DNA of 64,000 bases from Rhodothalassiaceae bacterium (GTDB lineage: Bacteria > Pseudomonadota > Alphaproteobacteria > Sphingomonadales > Rhodothalassiaceae): positions 2,367,381 through 2,431,380 of the forward strand of contig BPKC01000001.1 of assembly GCA_026004935.1 (NCBI GenBank), in the 5' to 3' direction. Numbering within the stretch: position 1 is the first letter of the stretch; each line of letters opens with the position of its first letter. The notes beneath the pieces were generated by a model. The model saw only the letters and a program-made list of their open reading frames with translations, had not been told where the DNA came from and did not search any database. Position numbers and translations under genes: made by a program. Of this stretch, positions 43,149-52,752 are shown one piece after another.

Positions 43149-45548
43149 ATGGCGAAGCGGCGCGGGACCGCGATCGGCAGCGCAGCGGGGACCGCGGAAG
43201 GGGCGCGCGCGCCGGCCGGCGACCGGCTGGCGGTGACGGCCGACCTCGCCCGCGCGGTGCGCTGGATCGCGACCTGGACGATCCATCACGCGAACCACAT
43301 CCGCCCCACACGTGACGGCCTCAAGGTGGGCGGCCACCAGGCATCCTCGGCATCTTCGGTGGAAATTCTCTCGGCGCTCTATTTCCTCGAGCTCACGCGC
43401 CACGACCGGGTCGCGGTCAAGCCCCACGCAAGCCCCGCCTATCATGCGATCCAGTATCTGCTGGGCCGGCAGAGCCGCGAGCAGCTCGAGCGCTTCCGGG
43501 CGATGGGCGGCGCGCAATCCTATCCGTCGCGCACGAAGGACCGAGACGACGTCGATTTCTCCACGGGCTCGGTGGGGCTGGGCGGGGCGGTCACCGCCTT
43601 CGCCAGCATGGCCCAGGACTATCTCCTCGCCAAGGGCTGGCTCAAGCCGCAGGAGACGGGGCGCATGATCGCGCTCATGGGCGATGCCGAGTTCGACGAG
43701 GGCAACCTGTATGAGACCATGCTCGAGGGCGCAAAATACGGGCTGCGGAACTGCTGGTGGATCATCGACTACAATCGCCAGTCGCTCGACGCCATCGCGG
43801 GGCCGATGATGAGCGGACGGCTGGCCGAGCTGTTCGCCGCGACAGACTGGGACGTGCACATTCTCAAATACGGCCATGCGCTGGAGGAGGCCTTCGCGCT
43901 GCCGGGCGGCGAGCACCTCAGACGCTGGATCGACAACTGCCCGAACGACCTCTACTCGGCGCTGGCCTTCGAGGGCGGTGCGGCCTTCCGCGCCCAGATC
44001 CTCTCGGACATCGGCAGCAAGCGGGGGGTGAAGGCCCTTCTTGCGCGCTACGATGACGAGGCGCTGCATCATCTGATGACGAATCTCGCGGGCCACGACC
44101 TGGCAGCCCTCGCCGAGGCCTTCGCCGCCGCGCGCGGGCGCGAGCGGCCGCAGGCCTTCATCGTCTATACGCTCAAGGGCTACGGTCTGCCGCTGCAGGG
44201 CCACAAGGACAATCATGCCGGCCTGCTGACCGCGGCCCAGATCGCCGAGCTCAGACAGGCGCTGGGGATCGCCGAAGGTGCGGAATGGGAGCCGCTGGCG
44301 GCCGTGCCCGCCGATCGCCGACCGGCGGCGGAGGCCTTCCTCAGGAGCCATCCCTTCTACCGGCTCCCGGCGCGGCGGCACCGGGCACCGGCGCTCCCGC
44401 TTCCGGAGCGCATCGCCGCTCCGGCGGCCGAGACCATTTCCACCCAGGCCGCCTTCGGCCGGATCATGCAGGAGCTGGCGCGCACGTCTTCGGCCGAGGC
44501 CGAGCGGATCGTGACCTTCTCGCCCGATGTCGCGACCTCAACCAATCTCGGCGGCTGGATCAGCCGGCGCAAGGTCTTCGCCCGTGCACCGCATCCCGAC
44601 ACCTTCCAGCAGCGCCGCATCCCCAGCCCCACCCGCTGGGACCAGGGGCCCGATGGCCAGCACATCGAGCTCGGCATCGCCGAGAACAACCTGTTTCTGG
44701 CCCTGGCGGCCTTCGGGATCGCGGACTCGCTGTTCGGCACGCGCCTGATCCCGATCGGCACCGTCTACGACCCCTTCATCTACCGCGGCCTGGATGCGCT
44801 GAATTACGCCTGCTACATGGGCGCGCGCTTCATCCTGGTCGCGACGCCCTCCGGGATCACGCTTGCGCCCGAGGGCGGTGCCCACCAGTCGATCGGCACG
44901 CCGCTCGTCGGCATGGCGCAGCCCGGGCTCGTGGCCTTTGAGCCGGCGTTTGCGGACGAGCTCGCGGTCATCTTCCGCCATGCCCTGCGTCAGGTGGCCG
45001 ACGACGGGGGCGAGGCGGTGTATCTGCGCCTGTCGACGCGCCCGGTCCGCCAGCCGGCGCGCTCACTGTCGCCGGCGGAAGAGGAGGCGGTGCTGGCCGG
45101 CGGCTACTGGCGCCGCGCACCGGGACCGGACACCCGGCTTGCGATCGCCTATTGCGGCGCCGTCGCGCCGGAAGCGGAAGCCGCAGCCGATCTTCTGGCC
45201 GAGGACCTGCCGGACGTCGCCCTCCTTGCGGTGACCTCGCCGGACCGGCTCTTCCGCGACTGGCAGCAGCGCCGGCGGCGGCGTGCGGAGGATCCGGCGA
45301 CCGCCGATGGCCCGGCGCATGTGGAAGACCTGCTCGCCGCTCTGCCGCCGGGTGCCGGGCTCGTGACGGTCGTGGACGCGGCGCCCGCGACGCTCTCCTG
45401 GCTCGGAGCCGTGGACGGCCGGCCCGTCATCCCGCTGGGGGTGACCGCCTTCGGCCAGTCCGGCGACATCCCGGACCTCTATCATCGCCATGGTCTGGAC
45501 GCCGACGCGATCCTGGACGCGGCGGCCCTTCTTCTCGCGCGCCGGTGA
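43149..45548 (+). CDS. AceE/transketolase-like thiamine diphosphate-dependent E1 enzyme
   Basis: 799 residues from ATG 43149, with GGGAG seven bases upstream. The order and motifs are those of homodimeric 2-oxo acid dehydrogenase E1: HIRPTRDGLKVGGHQASSAS, FSTGSVGLGGAVTAFASMAQ, the ThDP/Mg motif MGDAEFDEGN...NRQSLD, then a transketolase pyrimidine domain (QHIELGIAENNLFLALAAFG, GAHQSIGTPLVGMAQPGLVA) and a C-terminal domain. It is shorter than AceE (about 890) and no E2/E3 gene is near. Substrate (pyruvate, 2-oxobutyrate or other) cannot be told. Confidence 0.82.
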   Translation: MAKRRGTAIGSAAGTAEGARAPAGDRLAVTADLARAVRWIATWTIHHANHIRPTRDGLKVGGHQASSASSVEILSALYFLELTRHDRVAVKPHASPAYHAIQYLLGRQSREQLERFRAMGGAQSYPSRTKDRDDVDFSTGSVGLGGAVTAFASMAQDYLLAKGWLKPQETGRMIALMGDAEFDEGNLYETMLEGAKYGLRNCWWIIDYNRQSLDAIAGPMMSGRLAELFAATDWDVHILKYGHALEEAFALPGGEHLRRWIDNCPNDLYSALAFEGGAAFRAQILSDIGSKRGVKALLARYDDEALHHLMTNLAGHDLAALAEAFAAARGRERPQAFIVYTLKGYGLPLQGHKDNHAGLLTAAQIAELRQALGIAEGAEWEPLAAVPADRRPAAEAFLRSHPFYRLPARRHRAPALPLPERIAAPAAETISTQAAFGRIMQELARTSSAEAERIVTFSPDVATSTNLGGWISRRKVFARAPHPDTFQQRRIPSPTRWDQGPDGQHIELGIAENNLFLALAAFGIADSLFGTRLIPIGTVYDPFIYRGLDALNYACYMGARFILVATPSGITLAPEGGAHQSIGTPLVGMAQPGLVAFEPAFADELAVIFRHALRQVADDGGEAVYLRLSTRPVRQPARSLSPAEEEAVLAGGYWRRAPGPDTRLAIAYCGAVAPEAEAAADLLAEDLPDVALLAVTSPDRLFRDWQQRRRRRAEDPATADGPAHVEDLLAALPPGAGLVTVVDAAPATLSWLGAVDGRPVIPLGVTAFGQSGDIPDLYHRHGLDADAILDAAALLLARR

Positions 45549-45662
45549 CCCGCACGGCGCAGGCGCGCGCAGGGTGCGCAGCCGCGATGAAGCAGACACC
45601 GCCTCGCGCAAGCCTCGGCGGGCGGGCCGGAAAGGGAAGCCGTCAGAGCGCCGGCTGCACCT

Positions 45663-46001
45663 TCAGTCGCCGCTGCCGGGGTTGGGCGAGAAATACTTCT
45701 CGAACTTGCCCTCCTCGCCCTTGTGGGCGTCGGCGTCGGGCAGCGGATCCTTCTTCTGGGTAATGTTCGGCCAGATCTCGGCATACTTGGCATTGAGCTC
45801 GAGCCATTTCTCGAGCCCCTCCTCGGTGTCCGGGAGGATCGCCTCGGCGGGGCACTCCGGCTCGCACACGCCGCAGTCGATGCATTCGTTCGGATTGATG
45901 ACGAGCATGTTCTCGCCCTCGTAGAAGCAGTCCACGGGGCAGACCTCCACGCAGTCCGTGTACTTGCACATGATGCAGGCTTCGGTGACGACGTAGGTCA
46001 T
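45663..46001 (-). CDS. fdxA: Seven-iron ferredoxin FdxA
   Basis: 112 residues. [20 protein letters not shown] then CPVDCFYEG, and [16 protein letters not shown] carry the Cys sets for a [3Fe-4S] and a [4Fe-4S] cluster; the C-terminal extension ([20 protein letters not shown]) is typical of FdxA. It shuttles single electrons in the cytoplasm. It is convergent with the E1-like gene (about 115 bases apart). Its upstream region has a possible promoter. Confidence 0.95.
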   Translation of the reverse strand: MTYVVTEACIMCKYTDCVEVCPVDCFYEGENMLVINPNECIDCGVCEPECPAEAILPDTEEGLEKWLELNAKYAEIWPNITQKKDPLPDADAHKGEEGKFEKYFSPNPGSGD

Positions 46002-46112
46002 GGCGATGCTCTCTGATCCTGCTGCGGCGTGGCCTTCGCCGCGGAAGCCGGCGCCGGCAGGAGATCTGCCGCACCCGCCGCGTCCGGTGCCGCGAAGACC
46101 GGTTGCGGGCGA

Positions 46113-46141
46113 CGCTTAGCCCAAGCCGGCGGGCTTGGCAA
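46113..46141 (-). promoter_or_regulatory. Possible fdxA promoter with spacer palindrome
   Basis: On the minus strand TTGCCA (46141-46136), 17 bases, TAAGCG (46118-46113). The spacer contains CCAAGCC-GGCG-GGCTTGG (46121-46138), a perfect 7-bp inverted repeat that could instead be the 3' hairpin of the TerB-like gene upstream; no T-run follows it. Confidence 0.35.
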
Positions 46142-46180
46142 GCGCCTCGCCGGCCACCCGAACCGGCTGCCGCGGACCTC

Positions 46181-46639
46181 TCAGGCGCCGTCGGCGAGAC
46201 GGGCGCGCACGCGCCGGGCGGCCTGTCCGCGTGCGCGGTCGGGGACGTAGAGCAGGCCGGCGACCCGGCGGATCAGCTGATCCTCAAGCGGATCGAGGCG
46301 CCCGTCGGCAAAGGCGACGGCGAAGAGCTGCTCGATGACCGCGACGCGCTCATCGAGCGGCACCCCATCCTTGATCGCACGCGTCCAGGGAAGCAGCTGA
46401 ACCGCATTCGCGACCAGCCGCTCGGCGCGCGCGAACAGCGCCGCCGCCTCCTCCCGCGAACGGCCGCGGCGGGCGAGGAGAGCGATCGCCATCTCGCGCT
46501 CGGCCTCTTCCACCCGGCCGTCCGCACGCGCGGCCTCCGCCAGCAGGCAGGCGAGCGCAACCTCCGGATCCGCCTCCGGATCCAGGTCTCCGGTTCCGGC
46601 GATCATCGCGCCCAATTTGCTCAGCAATCCGCCCGGCAT
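46181..46639 (-). CDS. TerB-like tellurite resistance family protein
   Basis: 152 residues from ATG 46639 with GGGAGCGGAG upstream. A single all-helical TerB domain: VALACLLAEAARADGRVEEA, EREMAIALLARRGRSREEAA and LFAVAFADGRLDPLEDQLIR, with the repeated (D/R)ADGRxxxxE loops that bind metal in TerB/DjlA-like proteins. No other ter gene is present, so tellurite resistance is not implied. Between fdxA and the S4-domain gene. Confidence 0.82.
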   Translation of the reverse strand: MPGGLLSKLGAMIAGTGDLDPEADPEVALACLLAEAARADGRVEEAEREMAIALLARRGRSREEAAALFARAERLVANAVQLLPWTRAIKDGVPLDERVAVIEQLFAVAFADGRLDPLEDQLIRRVAGLLYVPDRARGQAARRVRARLADGA

Positions 46640-46676
46640 TCTCCGCTCCCGGCACCCTCTTCGCCGCGATCTCTGC

Positions 46677-47033
46677 TCAGCCCTGTTCCTTCCACGCCCG
46701 AAGCCGCCGCCGCGCCCGGCCATCGGGACGCCGGGGCGGGCGCGGAGCCGGCGGGCTGCGCGGCGTCTCCTCACGGGCGAGGATTTCGTAGAGCCCGCGG
46801 GCGAGAGCGGGCGACAGCCGCCGCGGGGCGAACCCCGTTACCCGCACGACGACGACCTCATGCGCGCGCGTGATGGTGAGCACCTCGCCGATCCGCAGGG
46901 CCCGCGCCGGTTTGCGGAGCGGCTCGCCCCCCATGCGCACGCGGCCCATGCGGACCATGCGCGCGGCAAGCGACCGGCTCTTGAAGAACCGCGCGACGGC
47001 AAGCCACTGGTCGAGCCGCTGCTCTTCGCTCAC
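46677..47033 (-). CDS. S4 RNA-binding domain protein, HslR-like
   Basis: 118 residues. An S4 domain at 6-65: RLDQWLAVARFFKSRSLAAR, GRVRMGGEPLRKPARALRIG and EVLTITRAHEVVVVRVTGF, followed by a basic Pro/Arg-rich tail. Relatives (HslR/Hsp15) bind stalled 50S subunits carrying nascent chains. Its start overlaps the helicase stop by four bases, and helicase plus S4 protein form a conserved alphaproteobacterial pair (to my knowledge). Confidence 0.88.
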   Translation of the reverse strand: MSEEQRLDQWLAVARFFKSRSLAARMVRMGRVRMGGEPLRKPARALRIGEVLTITRAHEVVVVRVTGFAPRRLSPALARGLYEILAREETPRSPPAPRPPRRPDGRARRRLRAWKEQG

Positions 47034-49816
47034 CAGCCGGCCCTCCTCTTCGCCGACCGCAGCGCATCCTTGCCGCGCGATCCGCCCGGCGCGGCCTGTT
47101 CACGCTCGGCCAGCGCGCGCTTGAGATCGACCAGCACGGCAAAGGGGGAATCCGCCCGAACGTCGTCGCCTGCCCTCCCGCCGCCCTTGCGCCGCGGCCC
47201 GTGCCTCGCCTGCTGCGGCTTGCGATCCGGCGCCGCATCCTGGCGCGCCGGCCGCGAGCGGGCGACCCTGCGGTCCCGGCGCCTTCCGCGCGGGCCATGG
47301 CCTTCCCAGAAGAAGGCGATGCGCTGCGGCGTGCCGGGGGCGGTCTGCCCTTCACCCTCGCGCCCTCCGTCTGCCGCGGCTTCGATCACCCTGTGCCCGT
47401 AGCCCAGCAGCCGCATCACGGCCGGCAGCTCGGCGCGCCGGCAGCCCAGCGTGCTCATCTCGTCCGCCGTGACCTCGAACCAGGCGCCGTTCCGGCCGAA
47501 GGGGCGCAGAAGATCGGCCAGTCTTTCCAGCATGTCGATGCGCACGGCCCGGCCCGGCGCGAAGACGAGATAGCCGAGGGCCGTCACCAGCTCCCGCCCC
47601 GCCCCCTCGGGGACGGTGATGCTGACGTGTCCGGGCGGCGGCAGGAAGACGGCGGCCTGCCGCCCGTGTCCGAGCGCCCAGAGCACGGCCTTGAGACGCT
47701 GCGCGGCGGGTCTGAGCAGCGCGGGGATGTAGACGGCGGTGGCGCCGAAGCGCACGCCGGCGCGGCGCAGCGCCGCGCGGTCATCCGGGGTGAGCGCCTT
47801 CAGCTCCGCTTCCGCGTCCCGGCGCCGGACGACCCCCAGCGACTCCTCGAGGCGAAAGGCCATCGCGCGGCCCGCCGCCGTCAGCGGAGCAGGACTTTCC
47901 GTGCTCCCGGTTTCGGCCCGCCCCGTCCGCTCGGCCGCCTCGCGCAGGGCGCGCAAGGCGAACAGCGGCGCGAGCTCCTGCTCGAGCGTCACCTTGAGCC
48001 AGCGCGCGAGCCGCTCGGCAAGCTGCCTCGCCTGTTCCGCATCGAGCGCGAGATCGGGCAGCAGGCGCACGGCGGGCCGCAGCGGATCGTCGCCGGCCTC
48101 GATCACCGCCAGCGGCGCCCCGCGCCAGAGGATGCGGGCTGGCCGGCCGCCGCCTCCGGCATCAAGCGCCAGCACCTCTTCTCCGAGCGCGAGAAAGGCC
48201 TTGAAGCGGCGGGCGATCTCCGCCTTCACGGGGCCCTGCGCAAGCTTTTCGCGCAGGCGGCGGTCGGGATCCCCGGCACTCGGCAGCGGACGCAACCTCA
48301 GCCCCTCGATCCGCGCGATGGCGGTGCCGTCCACGCGCACGGTGCCGTCCTCGTCGATGTCCACGCTCACCTCTCCCTTCTCGCGCAGCTCCCGCATGAG
48401 CACCGAGGTGCGCCGGTCGACGAAGCGGTCGGCGAGCACGCGGTGCAGCGCGTCCGACAGCCGGTCCTCGACCGCCCGCGCCCGCTCCGCCCAGCCGGCC
48501 GCGTCCACGACCCAGTCGGCACGATGGGTGAGATAGGTCCAGATCCGGATCTGGGCGATGCGCCCGGCGAGCGTGTCGATGTCGCCGGCGACATTGTCGA
48601 TGCGCCGGATTGCGCGGGCGATCCAGTCCTCGGAGATGCGTCCGCGTGCCACCAGCGACAGATACAGACGGCGCACCAGCGCCGCATGCCGGCCCGGCGT
48701 CGTCTGACGGTAGTCGGGCAGCCCGCAGACCTCCCACAGCAGCCTCAGACGTTCGGGGCCGGTGAGCGTCGCCTGGACGTCCGGGTCGGCGAGAAGGAGC
48801 TTGAGGCAGATCTCGTCCAGCGCATCCTCGACCCGCACGAGCTCCGGGCGCGGCGGCGGGGCGGCGAGCGAAGCGAGCAGACGGCGCGGCGAGTGAAAGT
48901 CCAGCGCGACATTGCGCCAGACGAGCCTTCTGATTCTCGGAAACCGGTGCGCCTCCACCCGCTCGATGACGGCCGCGGGTATGGGCGGCGTCGTGTCCGC
49001 CACCGTCGAGAAGCTGCCGTCGTCCATGTAGCGGCCGGCGCGGCCGGCGATCTGGCCGATCTCCGCGGCCGACAGCGGTCGCTCGCGCTCGCCGTCGAAC
49101 TTGTGGAGACTGGCGAAGGCGACATGGGCGATGTTCATGTTCAGCCCCATGCCGATGGCGTCGGTGGCGACGAGGAAGTCCACCTCGCCGCTTTCGAACA
49201 TCTCGGCCTGGGCGTTGCGCGTGCGCGGGCTGAGCGCGCCGAGCACGACCGCCGCCCCGCCGCGGTGGCGGCGCAGGATCTCGGCCAGCGCATACACCTC
49301 CTCGGCGGAGAATGCGACGACGGCGCTGCGCCGCGGCAGGCGCTTGAGGCGTTCGGGCGCCACGTGCCGCAGGGTCGAAAAGCGGCTGCGGCGCTCGATG
49401 GCGATGTCGGGCAGCAGCCGGCGCAGGACGGAAGCGACGCTGTCGCTGCCGAGGAACATCGTCTCCTTCGTGCCGCGCGCATGCAGCAGCCGGGCGGTAA
49501 AGACGTGGCCGCGCTGGCGGTCGGCGGCGAGCTGGATCTCGTCCACGGCCAGAAAGTCCACGGGGGTGCCGACGGGCATCGCCTCCACCGTGGCCACCCA
49601 GTACTGCGGCTGGGGCGGGACGATCTTCTCCTCGCCCGTGACCAGCGCCACGCGCGTCGGCCCCACGCGGGCGGCGACGCGGTCGTAGACCTCGCGCGCG
49701 AGCAGCCTGAGCGGCAGGCCGATCATGCCCGTGCGGTGGGCCAGCATGCGCTCGACCGCGGCGTGGGTCTTGCCGGTGTTCGTCGGCCCCAGGATGGCGC
49801 GGATTCTCTCGGACAC
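47030..49816 (-). CDS. SUV3-like DEAD/DExH-box RNA helicase
   Basis: About 928 residues if started at GTG 49816 (VSERIRAILGPTNTGKTHAA); GTG 49831 is an alternative and the ribosome sites are weak for both. Motif I GPTNTGKTHAA, motif II FLAVDEIQLAADRQRGH, DSVASVLRRLLPDI, then the helicase C core with FLVATDAIGMGLNMNIAHV and QIAGRAGRY. The C-terminal 500 residues include SUV3-type extension and a Lys/Arg-rich tail. Mitochondrial SUV3 unwinds RNA for the degradosome; the bacterial role is inferred. Coupled to the S4 gene downstream. Confidence 0.88.
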   Translation of the reverse strand: MSERIRAILGPTNTGKTHAAVERMLAHRTGMIGLPLRLLAREVYDRVAARVGPTRVALVTGEEKIVPPQPQYWVATVEAMPVGTPVDFLAVDEIQLAADRQRGHVFTARLLHARGTKETMFLGSDSVASVLRRLLPDIAIERRSRFSTLRHVAPERLKRLPRRSAVVAFSAEEVYALAEILRRHRGGAAVVLGALSPRTRNAQAEMFESGEVDFLVATDAIGMGLNMNIAHVAFASLHKFDGERERPLSAAEIGQIAGRAGRYMDDGSFSTVADTTPPIPAAVIERVEAHRFPRIRRLVWRNVALDFHSPRRLLASLAAPPPRPELVRVEDALDEICLKLLLADPDVQATLTGPERLRLLWEVCGLPDYRQTTPGRHAALVRRLYLSLVARGRISEDWIARAIRRIDNVAGDIDTLAGRIAQIRIWTYLTHRADWVVDAAGWAERARAVEDRLSDALHRVLADRFVDRRTSVLMRELREKGEVSVDIDEDGTVRVDGTAIARIEGLRLRPLPSAGDPDRRLREKLAQGPVKAEIARRFKAFLALGEEVLALDAGGGGRPARILWRGAPLAVIEAGDDPLRPAVRLLPDLALDAEQARQLAERLARWLKVTLEQELAPLFALRALREAAERTGRAETGSTESPAPLTAAGRAMAFRLEESLGVVRRRDAEAELKALTPDDRAALRRAGVRFGATAVYIPALLRPAAQRLKAVLWALGHGRQAAVFLPPPGHVSITVPEGAGRELVTALGYLVFAPGRAVRIDMLERLADLLRPFGRNGAWFEVTADEMSTLGCRRAELPAVMRLLGYGHRVIEAAADGGREGEGQTAPGTPQRIAFFWEGHGPRGRRRDRRVARSRPARQDAAPDRKPQQARHGPRRKGGGRAGDDVRADSPFAVLVDLKRALAEREQAAPGGSRGKDALRSAKRRAGW

Positions 49817-49925
49817 GTCGGCGCTCTGCACCTTGGTTGCGAACGGGGCGGCCGCCCTTTGCACGGCAAGACAATAGTGGCAGAATGCCCGCGATCCAAC
49901 CGCGCCGAGGAGGAGGAGCGCAGAA

Positions 49926-52064
49926 ATGATGCGTGCAAGCACCCGCCTGCGAGTGATGCTGGCCGCCCTCTGCGTCACGCTGGGCGGCGCCGTGCAGGAG
50001 CTGTGGAGCCCGGCCTTCGCCCAGGAGGAGGCGCCCATCGTCGGCACGCGGCGCGCGCTCGCGATCACCGACTGGCTGGACTGGGAACGCGCCACCGACG
50101 CCCAGATCTCGCCGGACGGCCGCTGGATCATCTACACGCGGATGTCCATCGACAAGTACAATGACCGCTGGCGCCGCAGCGTCTGGCTGCTCGCGCCCGG
50201 ACGCGGCCGCCATGAGGAGCTCGTCGCCGGCACGGGCGCGCGCTGGTCGCCGGACGGCTCGCTCATCGCCTACATCGGCGTCAATCAGGAGGACGAGGAG
50301 CGCGGCGCCGAGATCTTCGTGCGCCGGATGGACGACAGCGCCACCACCACCCAGGTGACCCACGGCGCGGACCACCCGGGCAACATTGCCTGGTCGCCCG
50401 ACGGCCGCGTCATCGCCTTCCGCGCCCGCGTCCCGCGCGAAGATGAGCGCAAGGCGATCCTGCCGGTACCGGGCCGGCCGGCGGATGCCAAGTGGACGCC
50501 GGAGCCCGACGTGATCGACCGCACGCATTACCGCGTCGATCGCGTCGGCCGGATCACCTGGTATACGCATCTGTTCGTCGTGCCGGTCGACGGCGGCACG
50601 CCGCGCGACCTGACGCCCGGTCCCTACGACGTCGGCGCCCGGGCGGTGGGGGCGATCGACATCGACAGCACGCCCGAGTGGACGCCGGACGCCCGGTTCA
50701 TCCTCTTCGACGGCCAGATCCCGGAACCGGAAGGGGCGGAGCCCGATCCCTTCATCTCGCACATCTACATGGTGCGCGTGGAGGACGGGAAGATCCGCCG
50801 GCTCACCTCCACCCCCGGTTTCTGGACGCACCCGAAGGTCTCGCCGGACGGACGCCTCGTCGCCTATGCCGGATTTCAGGCGGGCGAGGAGAACTACCTG
50901 CCGCGCGAGCTGAGGGTGGTCGAGATCGCAAGCGGGCGCGAGCGGGTGGTGCTCGCCAATCTCGCGGACGATGCCCAGGACCTGTTCTGGGATCCTTCCG
51001 GGCGCGGCATCTATTTCACCATGAACCACGAAGGCCGCACCGACCTCTTCCACACCACGCTTGACGGCCGGCTTGCGCAGGTCACCGAAGGGATGCACCG
51101 CCTGCGGATCGACTCGATGGCGAAGAACGGCGTCGCGGCCGGCGTCGTCACCGGCCCGGAGACCACCCGCAATGTGGCGATCGTCAAGGTCGGCCGCAAG
51201 CGCCCGGCGCAGATCGAGCCGCTGACGGACCTCAACCGCGACATCCTCGCCGGCGTGGAACTGGGCCGCATCCAGGAATTCTGGGCGGATTCGACGGAGG
51301 GTGCGCGGGTGCAGGGCTGGATCATCACGCCGCCCGGCTACGACCCCGACAAGCGCTACCCCATGCTGCTGTCGATCCACGGCGGACCGTGGTCGATGTA
51401 CGGGGTGGACTTCAACTTCGTCTTCCAGGCCTGGGCGGCGCGGGGCTATGTCGTCGTCTACTCCAATCCGCGCGGATCCACCGGCTACGGGCCGGACTTC
51501 GCGATGGCGATCAACGGCCGCTATCCGGGCGAGCGCGACTTCGCCGACCTCATGGCGGCGGTCGACAAGGCGATCACGCTGGCCCCCATCGACCCCGAGC
51601 GTCTGTTCGTCACCGGCTGCTCGGGCGGCGGCGTGCTCACGAGCTGGGTCGTGGCCCACACCGACCGCTTCAAGGCCGCGGCGGCGCTGTGTCCCGTGGA
51701 GGAGTGGATCTCGTTCGCCGGCCGCACGGACATCGTCGCCTGGGCGCATCGGATGTTCCGCAAGCCCTTCTGGGAGGATCCCGGCGACTGGATCGCCCAT
51801 TCGCCGCTGCTGCATGTCGGCAAGGTGAAGACCCCGACGCTGCTGATGACCGGCGAGCGGGACCTGCGCACGCCTCTCGGGGAGGCGGAGTCCTTCTATG
51901 CGGCGCTCAAGATGCGCGGCGTGCCGACGCGGCTCGTGGTGATGCGGCGCGAATGGCACGGCACCACCTCGCGGCCGTCGAATCTCCTGCGCACGATCCT
52001 CTATCTCGATGACTGGTTCCAGCGCTTCGATCCGGCGCGCAAGACCGCGGCCGGGAAGGATTGA
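49926..52064 (+). CDS. Exported S9 family prolyl-oligopeptidase-type peptidase
   Basis: 712 residues; GAGGAGGAGCGCAG precedes ATG. Signal peptide to about 32 (SPAFA-QEE). A beta-propeller with repeated WSPDG/SPDGR motifs (about 45-430) covers an alpha/beta-hydrolase domain: IHGGPWSMYGVDFNFVFQAW, YSNPRGSTGYGPDFAMAING, the nucleophile Ser in VTGCSGGGVLTSWVVAHT, Asp in TGERDLRTPLGE and His in REWHGTTSRPSN. It cleaves peptides, probably in the periplasm. The macrodomain gene follows after 19 bases. Confidence 0.93.
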   Translation: MMRASTRLRVMLAALCVTLGGAVQELWSPAFAQEEAPIVGTRRALAITDWLDWERATDAQISPDGRWIIYTRMSIDKYNDRWRRSVWLLAPGRGRHEELVAGTGARWSPDGSLIAYIGVNQEDEERGAEIFVRRMDDSATTTQVTHGADHPGNIAWSPDGRVIAFRARVPREDERKAILPVPGRPADAKWTPEPDVIDRTHYRVDRVGRITWYTHLFVVPVDGGTPRDLTPGPYDVGARAVGAIDIDSTPEWTPDARFILFDGQIPEPEGAEPDPFISHIYMVRVEDGKIRRLTSTPGFWTHPKVSPDGRLVAYAGFQAGEENYLPRELRVVEIASGRERVVLANLADDAQDLFWDPSGRGIYFTMNHEGRTDLFHTTLDGRLAQVTEGMHRLRIDSMAKNGVAAGVVTGPETTRNVAIVKVGRKRPAQIEPLTDLNRDILAGVELGRIQEFWADSTEGARVQGWIITPPGYDPDKRYPMLLSIHGGPWSMYGVDFNFVFQAWAARGYVVVYSNPRGSTGYGPDFAMAINGRYPGERDFADLMAAVDKAITLAPIDPERLFVTGCSGGGVLTSWVVAHTDRFKAAAALCPVEEWISFAGRTDIVAWAHRMFRKPFWEDPGDWIAHSPLLHVGKVKTPTLLMTGERDLRTPLGEAESFYAALKMRGVPTRLVVMRREWHGTTSRPSNLLRTILYLDDWFQRFDPARKTAAGKD

Positions 52065-52083
52065 GGCGGATCGGGAGACCACG

Positions 52084-52620
52084 ATGGCGAAGGGCGTCGG
52101 GGACACCGCACCTGTCACGGTCGTACGGGGCGACATCACGAAGCAGGAGGTGGACGCCGTCGTGAATGCCGCCAATCCCGAGCTTGCGCCGGGCGGCGGT
52201 GTCAGCGGGGCGATCCATCGGGCTGCCGGACCGCAGCTGTGGCGGGCCTGTCAGCCGCTTGCGCCCTGCCCCACCGGCGAGGCGCGGATCACGCCGGGGT
52301 TCAATCTGCCCGCGCGCTTCGTGATCCACACCGTAGGCCCCGTCTGGCGCGGCGGGCTGGAGGGCGAGGCGGCGGCGCTGGCGCGCGCCTACCAGAACAG
52401 CCTGCGGCTGGCCGCCGAGTACGGCCTCGAATCCATCGCCTTTCCCGCCATCTCCACCGGCATCTACGGCTATCCCCTGGACGAGGCCGCGCGCGTGGCG
52501 GTGGACGCGATCCGGTGCTGGTGGGAGGAAGAGGGGAAGGCGGGCCCCGTCAGGGACATCCGCATCGTCGCCTTCGACGAGCGCACGGCCGCCGCCTTCG
52601 CGCGCGCGCTGGCCGCGTGA
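52084..52620 (+). CDS. Macrodomain protein, O-acetyl-ADP-ribose deacetylase type
   Basis: 178 residues. VTVVRGDITKQEVDAVVNAA, NPELAPGGGVSGAIHRAAGP, FVIHTVGPVWRGG and AFPAISTGIYGYPLDEAARV are the ADP-ribose-binding loops of YmdB-like macrodomains, which hydrolyse O-acetyl-ADP-ribose or remove ADP-ribose from acidic residues. Cytoplasmic. It lies between two exported-peptidase genes on the same strand, 19 bases after the first. Confidence 0.93.
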   Translation: MAKGVGDTAPVTVVRGDITKQEVDAVVNAANPELAPGGGVSGAIHRAAGPQLWRACQPLAPCPTGEARITPGFNLPARFVIHTVGPVWRGGLEGEAAALARAYQNSLRLAAEYGLESIAFPAISTGIYGYPLDEAARVAVDAIRCWWEEEGKAGPVRDIRIVAFDERTAAAFARALAA

Positions 52621-52752
52621 ACGGCGCGGACCCGTGCGGCCGGGTGCGACAAGTCGGCCGCATCCTGATCCAATGTGGGGCTTTTCTCTGCAGAGTCATT
52701 CGCCTATAGCGCGCAAGGACAGTTGCGCACCGGAGGAGAAAGGGGGTCGCAG

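Noticed and set aside
48162-52175. 1337-codon minus-strand open frame across the helicase and S9 peptidase genes
   Set aside because: GC-rich codon bias leaves long shadow frames; its translation is a low-complexity Arg/Ala/Gly/His mixture, while the opposite frames contain clear enzyme motifs.
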